DNA of 64,000 nucleotides from Streptosporangium carneum (GTDB lineage Bacteria > Actinomycetota > Actinomycetes > Streptosporangiales > Streptosporangiaceae): contig NZ_BSEV01000011.1 in assembly GCF_027922005.1 (NCBI RefSeq), forward strand, positions 1 to 64,000. Direction: 5' to 3'. How positions within the stretch are numbered: position 1 is the first letter of the stretch; each line of letters starts with the position of its first letter. Shown here in pieces: positions 25,052-33,182 of this stretch. The notes beneath the pieces were generated by a model. The model saw only the letters and a program-made list of their open reading frames with translations. It searched no databases and had not been told where the DNA came from. The position numbers and the translations under genes are program-made.

Positions 25052-25579
25052 TCATCGGTCGAGCTCGAAGAGCCGGCTCACCGGGGTGGAGACCGCCTCG
25101 CGGGCGCGCAGCACGGCGGGCTCGTCGGGGCCGTCGTAGAAGCACAGGCACTTGGCGGTGTCCTCACGCACGTAGGTGCGCAGGAAACTCACCTCCGGAA
25201 CCTGCGCGTACAGCGGCGCGCGGGCCTTCTTGCGCGCGAGGTAGTCGTCCATGCCGAGGTCCTCGGGGATGTCCCACTCGACGAGATAGTCCGCCGAGCC
25301 CTTGGCGCGCCTGATGTCCTCGAGCTCGGCGCCGACGAGCCGGACCTCGTCCGGCCCCGCGACCGAGGCGACGCCGGGCAGCCGCGCGGCGTCCAGTCGC
25401 AGGTCGCCGCGTGAACGGGCTTCGAGGACGACGTAGGCCCGCGACAGGTCTCCCGTCACCTGGGACTCGACCAGCTCGACGCCCGCTTCCGCGGCCTGCC
25501 GTGAGACCTCCGCGATCGCGGCCTCCACCACCGGCCGGTCCGCGGCCTCGATGCTCAACTCGACGAGGTACAGCGCCAT
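25052..25579 (-). CDS. DUF4242 (SCO4226-like) protein with duplicated ferredoxin-like domain
   Basis: A 175-residue soluble protein. The C-terminal half matches DUF4242: YLVEWDIPEDLGMDDYLARK, then VSFLRTYVREDTAKCLCFYD. The N-terminal half (ALYLVELSIEAADRPVVEAA) looks like a second, diverged copy of the same alpha/beta fold. The best-known member, SCO4226, binds nickel; no function is established for most relatives. Two ATG codons are adjacent; the second (25579) has better spacing to AGGAGG. It is divergent from the TetR gene, and the TetR-type operator lies between them (25651-25676). Confidence 0.8.
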   Translation of the reverse strand: MALYLVELSIEAADRPVVEAAIAEVSRQAAEAGVELVESQVTGDLSRAYVVLEARSRGDLRLDAARLPGVASVAGPDEVRLVGAELEDIRRAKGSADYLVEWDIPEDLGMDDYLARKKARAPLYAQVPEVSFLRTYVREDTAKCLCFYDGPDEPAVLRAREAVSTPVSRLFELDR

Positions 25580-25650
25580 CATGCCTCCTTCGAGGGCGGG
25601 CGCACCCGGTCAGGGTGCGTGAGGGGACCACCGGGGCCACCCAAGTTCTC

Positions 25651-25676
25651 TACTAGACAGATCGGTATATCTGGTA
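25651..25676. promoter_or_regulatory. TetR-type operator, copy 1
   Basis: An imperfect 13+13 inverted repeat, TACTAGACAGATC facing the complement of GGTATATCTGGTA, lying between the DUF4242 gene and the TetR gene. The core TAC-Y-AGACAGA-YY-GGT recurs in the opposite orientation at 26340-26355, matching at 13 of 16 positions, which argues that the same TetR protein binds both. Confidence 0.75.
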
Positions 25677-25736
25677 AGGAGCATACGCCACGCTTCGCCG
25701 CGCGCAAGCCCGCCGCGGCCGGAAGCGTAAACTGCC

Positions 25737-26300
25737 GTGGTGGCCGCCCTCTCGTCTTCCAGACCCGCCGAACGCCTGCTGGAGACCGCGGGCAGGCTCT
25801 TCCCCCTCCAGGGCATCCGGGCGGTGGGAATCGACCAGATCCTCAGCGAGGCCGGGGTCGCGAAGGCGAGTCTGTACCAGGCGTTCGGCTCGAAGGACGC
25901 CCTCGTCGTGGCCTATCTCGAACGGCAGGACGCCGCCGACCGCGCCGTCTACCGCGCGGCCGTGACGGGGCTCGCCGACCCGGTCGACCGGGTGCTCGTC
26001 TCGTTCGACCTGGCCATGGCGGCGGCGCGGCGGCGCTCCTACCGCGGGTGCCTGTTCCTCAACGCCGCGACCGAGTTCCCCGACCCCGACCACCCGGTGG
26101 CGGAGGCCGTCGAGGCGCACCGCGTCTGGGTGCGGGCCAGGTGGGCCGAGGCGCTCGCCGGGCGCGGCGCCGGGCGGACGGACCTGGTCGAGCGCCTTCA
26201 GGTCCTCTACGACGGGGGTGTCGCAGGGACGAAGGCGTCGCGCTCGGCCGCGCCGATCGCCCTGGCACGGGAGATGGCCCGCGAGCTGCTGGCCGGGTGA
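25737..26300 (+). CDS. TetR/AcrR-family regulator
   Basis: A 187-residue TetR protein. The N-terminal HTH reads RLLETAGRLFPLQGIRAVGI then DQILSEAGVAKASLYQAFGSKDALV, the standard TetR pattern; the rest is the ligand-binding helical domain with CLFLNAATEFPDPDHPV. GTG codons at 25737 and 25740 are both possible; TAAACT at 25728-25733 would place the transcript start on the second, giving a leaderless mRNA. Operators on both sides of the gene suggest that it controls itself, the divergent DUF4242/flavoprotein genes and the importer operon downstream. Confidence 0.92.
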   Translation: MVAALSSSRPAERLLETAGRLFPLQGIRAVGIDQILSEAGVAKASLYQAFGSKDALVVAYLERQDAADRAVYRAAVTGLADPVDRVLVSFDLAMAAARRRSYRGCLFLNAATEFPDPDHPVAEAVEAHRVWVRARWAEALAGRGAGRTDLVERLQVLYDGGVAGTKASRSAAPIALAREMARELLAG

Positions 26301-26339
26301 GCCTCGCCCGAAGACCTTCGAAGGGCGTGTTCAATAAAA

Positions 26340-26355
26340 ACCAGTCTGTCTGGTA
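26340..26355 (-). promoter_or_regulatory. TetR-type operator, copy 2
   Basis: On the plus strand ACCAG-TCTGT-CTGGT (26340-26354) is a perfect 5-5-5 palindrome. Read on the minus strand, TACCAGACAGACTGGT matches the copy at 25651. It is followed by an AT-rich stretch (GGTTTTTT) in the leader of the importer gene starting at 26481, so it probably controls that operon. Confidence 0.75.
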
Positions 26356-26480
26356 GGTTTTTTGGGCGGGCGCTTTTCGCGCCGTGCGCCCGTCGCCGCG
26401 TCCTGTCGTCGTGGCCGTCGTCGCGGCGCTCGAAACGGCCTGTCGCGCCCACCGCCAGGCCACCCTCCAGGGACAGTCAC

Positions 26481-28769
26481 ATGTCGCAGAACACCCCAGG
26501 GAACACTTCTCCCCGAAACACCCCCTCGAAGAACACCCCCTCGAAGAACGCGGTCCCGAAGAACGCGGTCTCGAAGAACACCGTCCCGAAGAACGCGGTC
26601 CCGAAGAAGGACGCCTCGCGGAGCGTCGCCGAGCTCTCCGCCGTCGGCGTCCGCTACGGCCGTCACGAGATCCTCGCCGGCATCGACCTCGATCTCGGGC
26701 CCGGTGAGCTCCTCGCCCTCGTCGGCCCCTCCGGCGCGGGCAAGTCCACTCTTCTACGGGTCCTGTCCGGACTCCAGACGCCGACCTCGGGCGCCGTGCG
26801 CCGCCCCGAGGACGAAGGCGGCGCGACCCGTTCGGTCTTCCAGGCGCCGCACCTGCTGCCGTGGCGGACGGTCGCGCGCAACGTACGGCTCGGCCTGGAG
26901 TACCGCGCCAACGGCGGACGCTGGATCGGAGACAGGACGGCCGCGAACCGCAGGGTGGACGATGTCCTCGCCGAGCTGGGCATCGCCGACCTGGCGCACC
27001 GCTACCCGTCGCAGCTGTCCGGTGGGCAGGCACAGCGGGTCGCGGTGGCCAGAGCCGTGGTTGCGGGCCCGTCCCTGCTGTTGCTGGACGAGCCCTTCGG
27101 CGCGCTCGACCCGCTGACCCGTGCCGACCTCCAGGACTGGTTGCGCGCCGTCCACGACAGACTGGGGCTCTCGACCGTCCTGGTGACCCACGACCTGGAC
27201 GAGGCGCTGCTCCTCGGCGACCGGATCGGGCTGCTGCACGCCGGCGGCGGGTCGCTCGACGTGCTGCCCTCTCCCGTGACGCGACGTGAGGAACTCGCCG
27301 ACGGCTCGGCCAGACGCGCTCTCCTGACGCACTTCACCTCCCGCGCCGAACGGTCCGAACTGGGCGGTCCGGACGCCGACCTCGACACGGACACCGGCAC
27401 CGGCACCGGCACAGACGTCGACACCGACACCGGCACCGACACCGACACCGACACCGGCACCGGCACCGGCACAGACACAGACACAGACACAGGCACCGGT
27501 TCGGGCTCCGGCCGCGAGGCCCACACCGACACCGCGACGGCCGGGCCAGAGGCGACCGAGAACCCGGGTGCGACCCGCAGGGAGGCGCTGGTCGTCGCGG
27601 GCGCGCTCGCTCTGCTCTCCCTCCCCGTCGCCGCCTCCGCGCTGACCTCGAAGGACGGCTCCGTCACCGCGGGGAGAACAGGCGGCGGCGCGGGCTCCGC
27701 CGCCCGCGGGGCGTCCGCGACGCTGCGCGTCGGCTACCTGCCCATCACCGACGCCGCCCCGCTGCTGCTGGCCCACGACTCGGGGCGGTTCGCCGAACGC
27801 GGCATCACCACCCCGCCCCCGATCCTCTACCGCGGCTGGGCCCCGCTCGTCGAGGCGCTCCAGGGCGGCAACGTCGACCTCGTCCACCTGCTGATGCCGC
27901 TCGCCGTACAACTGCGCTACGACGCCAAGGTGCCGGTGAAGGTGCTCGCCTGGAACCACACGAACGGCTCGGCGCTGACCGTCGCCCACCAGGTCGGCTC
28001 CGTCGAGGACCTGGCGGGAACGAACGTGGCGATCCCCGCCTGGTTCTCCGTGCACAACGTGGTCCTGCAGAAGCTCCTGCGCGGCGCGGGCGTCACCCCC
28101 GTCATCGACACCGCGCCGAGCGCCGCCTCCCGTACGGCCCAGCTCGTCGTGCTCCCCCCGGCCGACATGCCCGCGGCCCTCGAGTCGGGCTCGATCTCCG
28201 GGTACATCGTCGCCGAGCCGTTCTGCGCGGTCGGGGAGGTGCGCGGGATCGGGAAGATCCTGCGCTTCACCGGCGACGTGTGGAAGGACCACGCGTGCTG
28301 CGTGACGGTCGTGCGCGAGTCGCTGGTGCGCGACCGGCCGGACGTGGCGCTGCGTGCGACCGAGGCCATCGTCGCGGCGCAACTCGCCATCAGGCAGGAC
28401 CGGGAGGCGGCGGCGGAGCGCCTGTCGGCGGGCGGCTACCTCCCCCAGCCCCTGCCCGCGCTGAGACGGACCCTCACCGCGCACCAGGACCCGGCGTACG
28501 TCGCCTCGGGCGCGGTGCGGCACCCGCAGTGGCGCTCCAACCGCATCGACTTCCAGCCCCACCCCTATCCCACGTACACCGGCGAACTCGTCCGGGCGAT
28601 GAAGGAGACAACCGTGGACGCGGACGTGAGCTGGCTCGACGCGCTCGACCCCGCGGGGGTCCACGCCGACCTCGTCGCCGTGGACGTCTCGTCGGCCGCG
28701 ATCACCGCGGCGGGCGGGCTGGGAGCCTTCGGCGTGACCGGGAGCCGCACGGAAGTCGTCGAGCTGTGA
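26481..28769 (+). CDS. ABC importer ATPase fused to its substrate-binding protein (NrtA/SsuA type)
   Basis: A 762-residue fusion. Residues 1-45 are a Lys/Asn/Pro repeat tail (KNAVP units). Residues 48-300 are an importer ATPase: Walker A GPSGAGKST (about 82-90), signature LSGGQAQR, Walker B LLLLDEPFGALD, switch His in VTHD. Residues 302-341 are a Thr/Asp/Gly repeat linker. At 364-388, TRREALVVAGALALLSLP is a Tat-like signal or membrane anchor. Residues 412-740 are a binding protein of the nitrate/sulfonate/taurine class (LRVGYLPITDAAPLLLAHDS, then GWAPLVEALQGGNVDLVHLL). The two parts are normally separate, on opposite sides of the membrane, so the buried signal would act as an internal anchor. 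I find no internal start codon just before the signal. The permease follows with a GTGA overlap. Substrate unknown. Confidence 0.85.
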   Translation: MSQNTPGNTSPRNTPSKNTPSKNAVPKNAVSKNTVPKNAVPKKDASRSVAELSAVGVRYGRHEILAGIDLDLGPGELLALVGPSGAGKSTLLRVLSGLQTPTSGAVRRPEDEGGATRSVFQAPHLLPWRTVARNVRLGLEYRANGGRWIGDRTAANRRVDDVLAELGIADLAHRYPSQLSGGQAQRVAVARAVVAGPSLLLLDEPFGALDPLTRADLQDWLRAVHDRLGLSTVLVTHDLDEALLLGDRIGLLHAGGGSLDVLPSPVTRREELADGSARRALLTHFTSRAERSELGGPDADLDTDTGTGTGTDVDTDTGTDTDTDTGTGTGTDTDTDTGTGSGSGREAHTDTATAGPEATENPGATRREALVVAGALALLSLPVAASALTSKDGSVTAGRTGGGAGSAARGASATLRVGYLPITDAAPLLLAHDSGRFAERGITTPPPILYRGWAPLVEALQGGNVDLVHLLMPLAVQLRYDAKVPVKVLAWNHTNGSALTVAHQVGSVEDLAGTNVAIPAWFSVHNVVLQKLLRGAGVTPVIDTAPSAASRTAQLVVLPPADMPAALESGSISGYIVAEPFCAVGEVRGIGKILRFTGDVWKDHACCVTVVRESLVRDRPDVALRATEAIVAAQLAIRQDREAAAERLSAGGYLPQPLPALRRTLTAHQDPAYVASGAVRHPQWRSNRIDFQPHPYPTYTGELVRAMKETTVDADVSWLDALDPAGVHADLVAVDVSSAAITAAGGLGAFGVTGSRTEVVEL
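26515..26610 (+). repeat. 15-bp repeats encoding the KNAVP/KNTPS N-terminal tail
   Basis: Six imperfect units of AAGAACGCGGTCCCG type encode the lysine- and proline-rich tail before the ATPase domain of the fusion protein. The first two units read CCCTCG at the end and the later ones GTCCCG, a pattern of stepwise duplication. Confidence 0.85.
27384..27500 (+). repeat. Hexanucleotide repeat tract (GACACC/GGCACC) encoding a DT/GT linker
   Basis: About nineteen in-frame 6-bp units, GACACC, GGCACC, GGCACA and GACACA, encode alternating Asp-Thr and Gly-Thr pairs between the ATPase and binding-protein parts of the fusion. Gain or loss of units keeps the frame, so linker length can vary freely between strains. 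Confidence 0.95.
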
Positions 28770-29590
28770 GCGCCCTCGCCGGAGCCGTGGCGCGTCGCGG
28801 CGGGGAGCCGGAACGCCCCGAGAGGAACGGGCGAGCCGGGAGGACGACGGCGCGGATCACGGCCCGCGCCGGTGTGGTCGTCCTGGTCGTCGCGCTGTGG
28901 TGGCTGGCCGTACGGGTCGTGTTCGCCGACAACGCCGTCCTGTCCCGGATGGGGCCGGACTCGGCGTTCGCGGCGCTGACGGAGACACTCGGCGAGCACT
29001 CCACCCTCTCGGCCATCACCCTGTCACTGCGCAGGCTGCTCCTCGGCCTGTCGATCGCCACGGCCGCCGGTGTCCCGCTGGGACTCCTCTTCGGTTCCAG
29101 GGCACTGGCCGAGTACGCCACCGCCCCGGTGGTCCAGTTCCTGCGCATGACGTCGCCGCTGGCGTGGGCGCCGCTCGTGATCGTCCTGCTCGGCTCGGGC
29201 GACGCCCCCGTGGTCGCGCTCATCGCGCTCGCCGCCGTGTGGCCGATCGTGCTCGGGGTGTCTGCGGGGACCCGGGCGCTCGACCCGGGGGCGGCGATGG
29301 TCGCGCGCTCGCTGGGGGCGACGCGGTGGGAGGTCGTCCGCAGCACCGTCGTCCCGGGCCTGGCCGGTCCGCTCCGTACGGCGCTGCGAGTCGCCCTCGG
29401 CGTCGCCTGGGTGGTGCTCGTGCCCGCGGAGATGTTCGGCGTCTCCAACGGACTGGGTTACCTGATCCTCAACGCCCGCGACGAGCTCGACTACGAGAGC
29501 CTGGCCGCCACGATGCTGCTCATCGGCGCCATCGGCTTCCTCCTCGACCGCGTCCTCAGCGGCGGCCGTGCCGAGCCCCGCTCCAACTGA
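28766..29590 (+). CDS. ABC importer permease (NrtB/SsuC type)
   Basis: A 274-residue permease with six hydrophobic segments and the EAA-type cytoplasmic loop (AMVARSLGATRWEVVRSTVVPG) that docks on the ATPase. The sequence FLRMTSPLAWAPLVIVLLG is typical of nitrate/sulfonate/taurine permeases. GTG start overlapping the fusion gene's stop by four bases, so transporter parts are made together. With the fused ATPase-binding protein this operon encodes a complete importer in two polypeptides. Confidence 0.93.
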   Translation: MSALAGAVARRGGEPERPERNGRAGRTTARITARAGVVVLVVALWWLAVRVVFADNAVLSRMGPDSAFAALTETLGEHSTLSAITLSLRRLLLGLSIATAAGVPLGLLFGSRALAEYATAPVVQFLRMTSPLAWAPLVIVLLGSGDAPVVALIALAAVWPIVLGVSAGTRALDPGAAMVARSLGATRWEVVRSTVVPGLAGPLRTALRVALGVAWVVLVPAEMFGVSNGLGYLILNARDELDYESLAATMLLIGAIGFLLDRVLSGGRAEPRSN

Positions 29591-30023
29591 GGAAAGAAAG
29601 TCGCGGCGAACCGGAAACGGTGTCCTCCGGACCGTGCTCCACTGTCACGGGATCACGTGACGGGCGAGGTCGCCGGAGATTTATGGGCGACATTGACCGA
29701 CACCCGTGAAAAATCATTTTCCCTTGCCGCCGGACGGGAGGAGCCTTCGACAGCGTGAGTTCTCTGACCGGATCGCTTCCCGGTGTCGTGCGTGATCGAG
29801 AAACCGGTCGGTGTCCCACGATCGGGCGAACGGACAGCGGTGAGAAGGTCGGGCCACCTGGCCGGCGCCTGGGTCCTCGACGAGGAAAGCTCTGTCAGGC
29901 TCGCTTCGTCGGGGTTCACCCGTCGTCGGAGTTCGTTTCTTCGGAAGGTCGCCGCCTTCCCTGCGACGGGGCCCGAGTCCGCGTCCCAGAGCCGGGTTCG
30001 TGGCCCATGCCGAGAAGGTGGAG
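29591..30023. other. Intergenic stretch without a recognisable gene
   Basis: About 430 bp between the importer permease and the first small orphan gene. Open frames here lack coding character. A short dyad GTCACG...CGTGAC at about 29644-29661 is the only notable element. Base composition becomes less GC-rich from here to about 32300. Confidence 0.5.
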
Positions 30024-30383
30024 ATGGAAAAAATCGCCGAGTGGCATCGTGAGTTCCAGGTCTGGCACTATTCGGTAAGCCATTCGACTCTTCTTCTGCG
30101 CAGTGTCCGCGTCGACGGCTTCACGACTCGGATCGACGTGCTCTTCGCCGGGGTCGAGCTCATGCGGATAAAGCCGGTGTACAGTCGGATCGCGGTCCTT
30201 CGAGCGAGCGAAGAGGAGAAGCGGGCGAGGCTGCTCGGGGAGTCTGAAGCGGTGCTCGGAAAGCATCTCTTTCTCATCGACGGAGACAACGATTACGTGG
30301 TGGCCGGCGGCTTCGCCTGGCACGAGGACGAAGGAGACCACCACACCCCGTCGAGATTCGGCCCCCTACGGGGAACCGAGTAG
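30024..30383 (+). CDS. Small orphan protein, immunity-like, paralogue of the gene at 31490
   Basis: A 119-residue soluble protein of no recognised family. A central block SHSTLLLRS...TTRIDVLF is shared, with the same spacing, by the protein encoded at 31490-31867 (SHSTFLLRS...TTRIDVAF), so the two are paralogues. The start at ATG 30024 has AAGGTGGAG in front; a GTG at 30000 is possible. The gene sits in a cluster of short, unrelated-looking genes of lower GC content, the usual setting of orphan immunity genes of polymorphic toxin systems, but no toxin gene is visible. Function not assigned. Confidence 0.65.
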   Translation: MEKIAEWHREFQVWHYSVSHSTLLLRSVRVDGFTTRIDVLFAGVELMRIKPVYSRIAVLRASEEEKRARLLGESEAVLGKHLFLIDGDNDYVVAGGFAWHEDEGDHHTPSRFGPLRGTE

Positions 30384-30695
30384 GCCGGACAGTCGTTTTC
30401 CAACGGCTTGTTTCGAAGACTCAGAAGGCGCGCCGATGTCTACGACATGGTCATACGGAGTGCTCCATGAGTGGGGTGACGAGACGAACGTGCGGCCGGG
30501 GCCGAACGCGTTCAGGGCTGTCGTCATGGTGCGGGGCGTCGTCTCCGGGAGGAGATCCTTTCTTCTCTCCGTCTCGCCTTTGATCGAAGACGAGTGATCC
30601 TTCCCTGACTGTTCGAGCGGATGCTTCACTGGTGGCGACAGGGCCTGAGCGGCTCGGGTCTGAACGGTTCTGAGCTTCGTTGAAAAGGGGCAGCC
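30384..30695. other. Intergenic stretch holding one very short candidate gene
   Basis: About 310 bp between two small orphan genes. Apart from the 53-codon frame at 30436-30597 I see only the ribosome-binding site AAGGGG at 30686-30691 that belongs to the gene at 30696. Confidence 0.5.
30436..30597 (+). CDS. Possible 53-residue small protein or gene remnant
   Basis: An ATG-to-TGA frame coding for 53 residues, starting MSTTWSYGVLHEWGDE and ending SVSPLIEDE. AGAAGG at 30422-30427 is a weak ribosome-binding site. Composition resembles the neighbouring small genes, and it may be a shortened member of that cluster. It has no recognisable motif, and could equally be chance. Confidence 0.3.
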   Translation: MSTTWSYGVLHEWGDETNVRPGPNAFRAVVMVRGVVSGRRSFLLSVSPLIEDE

Positions 30696-31070
30696 GTGAA
30701 GTCGGTCGGATTCTTCCGGGAGCTCGGGCACGGAGCGCCGGACGGCCAGAGCCTGCATGTCGTTCGGGGGAAGGGGGCGTACGAGGTCGGAGAAGTGGCC
30801 GGTTACCTGAGGGGCGCCGACGTCGTCGCCGCTTCGGCGGGAGCGGCGTACGACGTCTTGAGCGACGATCCGACGCCCATCGGCGGTCTGAACATTCACA
30901 CCGACGGCGAATGGGTGTGGCCAAGCGATCTGGCCTTCTATGTCGAAAAATACAACGTCGAGCTTCCGGAGGAGCTGGTGACTCGGATCAAGGAGAGCTT
31001 CGGTGTGCCCTCACCTGTCTCTGAAAAGAGAATGTCCGAGATAACCGACTCCTCCCGCAGGGAGTACTAG
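30696..31070 (+). CDS. Small orphan protein, immunity-like
   Basis: A 124-residue acidic protein with no recognised domain. It contains the phrases HIHTDGEWVWP-like (NIHTDGEWVWPSDLAFYVEK) and VELPEELVTRIKE, a style I associate with small actinomycete proteins encoded next to polymorphic toxins; this is impression, not proof. GTG start with AAGGGG five bases ahead. It lies between the two paralogues at 30024 and 31490 and has the same lower-GC composition. Confidence 0.65.
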   Translation: MKSVGFFRELGHGAPDGQSLHVVRGKGAYEVGEVAGYLRGADVVAASAGAAYDVLSDDPTPIGGLNIHTDGEWVWPSDLAFYVEKYNVELPEELVTRIKESFGVPSPVSEKRMSEITDSSRREY

Positions 31071-31217
31071 GTAGGGTCGGGGCGCCGGGTCGGCCTCTTC
31101 GACACGGCGGTCGTCGAGAGTCGCATGGTGAGCCAGGAGCAGGCGAGGTCGCCGGCCGGGAAGTTCATCGCCACGAAGCCACGCTGATCGGTTTACGGTC
31201 GGCCCGAGGAGGGCGGT

Positions 31218-31454
31218 GTGGGCAAGTTCAACTGTGCGTGCGGCAACCTCATGAGAACCAGCGGACTGATTCCCAACCCGATTGAGTGGAAGATCATTTC
31301 CGATGTGGATTTCGACTGCTTCAATGGACTGGTCGACGCCGAGGACGTCTACTCCGTGGGCAGGTCGGCGTTTCGCTGCGAAGGATGCGGGCGTCTGTGG
31401 ATCTACTGGGACGGTTTTGACCGCCCGCCCCGTTGTTACGTGCCGGAAGACTGA
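31218..31454 (+). CDS. Small zinc-ribbon-like protein
   Basis: A 78-residue protein with two cysteine pairs, NCACGN near the N-terminus and RCEGCGRLWIYW later. This spacing suits one structural zinc site. Between them is the segment PIEWKIISDVDFDCFNGLVD. GTG start with GAGGAGGG at 31206-31213. It is the third gene of the small-protein cluster; a regulatory or immunity role is possible, none is shown. Confidence 0.65.
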   Translation: MGKFNCACGNLMRTSGLIPNPIEWKIISDVDFDCFNGLVDAEDVYSVGRSAFRCEGCGRLWIYWDGFDRPPRCYVPED

Positions 31455-31489
31455 GGCGGTCGGGAGGGATGCCGAAGGACGGAGGCAGG

Positions 31490-31867
31490 GTGGAGTGCCT
31501 GATGAATTACCCTGACAGGGAGTTTCGCTGGTGGATCTATCTGCCAAGCCATTCGACGTTCCTGCTTCGGAGTGGTAGGGAGACATCGGGGACGACGCGC
31601 ATAGACGTTGCGTTCAACGATGTCAGCGCACTCGAACTTCCCGTGATCATGTCAGGATTGACAATTGAGAAGCCGGAGCCTGTGAAGGTGCGGGAGCTTC
31701 TGGCGAGAGGGTGCGTGAACGCACACACTCTAGACAATCTGATGACTGTCCGCGGTTCGGGATACGAAGGTTACATCGTTGCCGCGATAATCGGGACCGA
31801 CGAGAGCGCGAAGCGTTTCCAAGAGGATGACGTGTGGGGGATCTGCTCCTGGGCCTGGGGCGTCTGA
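31490..31867 (+). CDS. Small orphan protein, paralogue of the gene at 30024
   Basis: About 125 residues. The block SHSTFLLRS...GTTRIDVAF repeats that of the protein encoded at 30024-30383, so an ancestral gene was duplicated and the copies diverged around unrelated genes. GTG 31490 follows GGAGG at 31481-31485 and gives an N-terminus of the same length as the paralogue; ATG 31502 is a good alternative. The C-terminal half (SGYEGYIVAAIIGTDESAKR) has no recognised match. Last gene of the cluster. Confidence 0.6.
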   Translation: MECLMNYPDREFRWWIYLPSHSTFLLRSGRETSGTTRIDVAFNDVSALELPVIMSGLTIEKPEPVKVRELLARGCVNAHTLDNLMTVRGSGYEGYIVAAIIGTDESAKRFQEDDVWGICSWAWGV

Positions 31868-31946
31868 CCCCCTTCGGCGGTCCTGGAACCGGCCACGGCG
31901 CACCCGGATGCAGAAACAGCGGCAGGGACCCCCGTGACCGGATCGG

Positions 31947-32190
31947 TCACAACCGCGCCAACCAGTCAGCGATGACCACGAAGTCGGTGCGCGTGAGGCC
32001 ACGGCAATCCCGACAGCCGTACCCCGTTCCGGGGGTCGATCCTGGTCAGCAGCGGGTGTGATCCTGCCGACGACAGCGGCGCGGCCTGGTTGCCCGAGTG
32101 ACCACCGGGACGCGGCTCGGGTGCCCCGAACGGAATGAGCGGTCCGTCGACGTCCAGGAACAGCAACGGTCGCCCCGTGGAACCAGGCAT
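31947..32190 (-). pseudogene. Decayed HAD-like hydrolase gene
   Basis: On the minus strand from ATG 32190, the protein begins GRPLLFLDVDGPLIPFG, which is the DxD motif (DVDGP) of HAD hydrolases, followed by HPLLTRIDPRNGVRL. Intact relatives run to roughly 180 residues; here the frame ends at 31966. In the neighbouring frame a plausible genuine C-terminus, LTRTDFVVIADWLARL, ends at 31947. The middle of the gene is missing and the frame has shifted, so this is a deletion remnant. Confidence 0.6.
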
Positions 32191-32354
32191 TGCCACAGGA
32201 CAGCGATGGGCGTTCACAGCGGAGACGCTGCTGGGTGGACCCGGGGGTGAACGGACGGAACGATCAAGTGGGATGTGGGATCTGTGCCGGGAGATCCCAC
32301 AAGAGTGCAGGGAGCGTCAAGCCCTGGCGCTGAGGGCGGTCCTACGTTCGTCGC

Positions 32355-33182
32355 GTGCTCGACGAACTCTCGAAGATGGCCATCGCGCCGCGACGGCGAC
32401 TGGGTTCGCGCTGGGGTCTCGGTGCGTTGCTGCTCGCGCTGACGGCCTGGTTGTGCTGGACCGTGGTCACCAGTCCCAATCTGGAGTGGGAGGTGATCGG
32501 ATCCTACCTGTTCGCCGAACCCGTCCTCAGCGGGGTCGGCGTGACCCTGCTGCTCACCGTCGCCACCCTGGTGCTCGGCCTGCTCATCGGGATGCTGCTG
32601 GCCCTGATGCGCCAGTCGGGCAACCCGGTGCTCAGCGCGGCCTACGCCGCCTACATATGGTTCTTCCGGGGCACGCCACTGCTGGTGCAGTTGGTCTTCT
32701 GGTTCAACCTGGCCCTGCTGTTCCCCCGGATCGGCATCGGGATCCCCGGCACCTCGCTCGGCTGGTACGGCGAGGCCAACAACCTCATCACCCCGTTCGT
32801 CGCCGCGCTGTTCGGGCTGGCCCTGCACGAGGGCGCCTACATGGCGGAGATCATCCGGGGCGGGTTCCTCGCGGTGCCGCGCGGGCAGGTGGACGCCGCC
32901 CTCATGATCGGCATGACGCCGGGGCAGGCGGCGAGACGGATCGTCGTCCCGCAGGCCGTTCGGGTGATCCTGCCCGCGCTGGGCAACCAGTTCATCCTCA
33001 TCCTCAAGGGCACCTCGATGGTCTCGGTCATCGGCGGCGGTGACCTGCTGACCCGCGCCCAGCAGATCTACGGGCAGAACTACCAGGTCATCGCCCTGCT
33101 CGTGGTCGCGTCGCTGTGGTACCTGGCGCTGGTCAGCCTGGCCTCGATCGGTCAGCACTACCTGGAACGGAGTCTGCGGTGA
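32355..33182 (+). CDS. Polar amino-acid-type ABC importer permease
   Basis: A 275-residue permease of the HisMQ/GlnP family with about five or six hydrophobic segments. [20 protein letters not shown] is the family signature; the ATPase-docking loop is in [20 protein letters not shown], followed by [19 protein letters not shown] start with TACGTT six bases ahead and no ribosome-binding site, so probably leaderless. GTGA overlap with the ATPase gene. The three genes to 34955 form a complete importer. Confidence 0.94.
   Translation: MLDELSKMAIAPRRRLGSRWGLGALLLALTAWLCWTVVTSPNLEWEVIGSYLFAEPVLSGVGVTLLLTVATLVLGLLIGMLLALMRQSGNPVLSAAYAAYIWFFRGTPLLVQLVFWFNLALLFPRIGIGIPGTSLGWYGEANNLITPFVAALFGLALHEGAYMAEIIRGGFLAVPRGQVDAALMIGMTPGQAARRIVVPQAVRVILPALGNQFILILKGTSMVSVIGGGDLLTRAQQIYGQNYQVIALLVVASLWYLALVSLASIGQHYLERSLR

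Noticed and set aside
29755-30078. Overlapping plus-strand frames before the orphan cluster
   Set aside because: Two frames of similar length overlap with no ribosome-binding site, no motif and biased Arg/Ser/Gly composition; judged chance.
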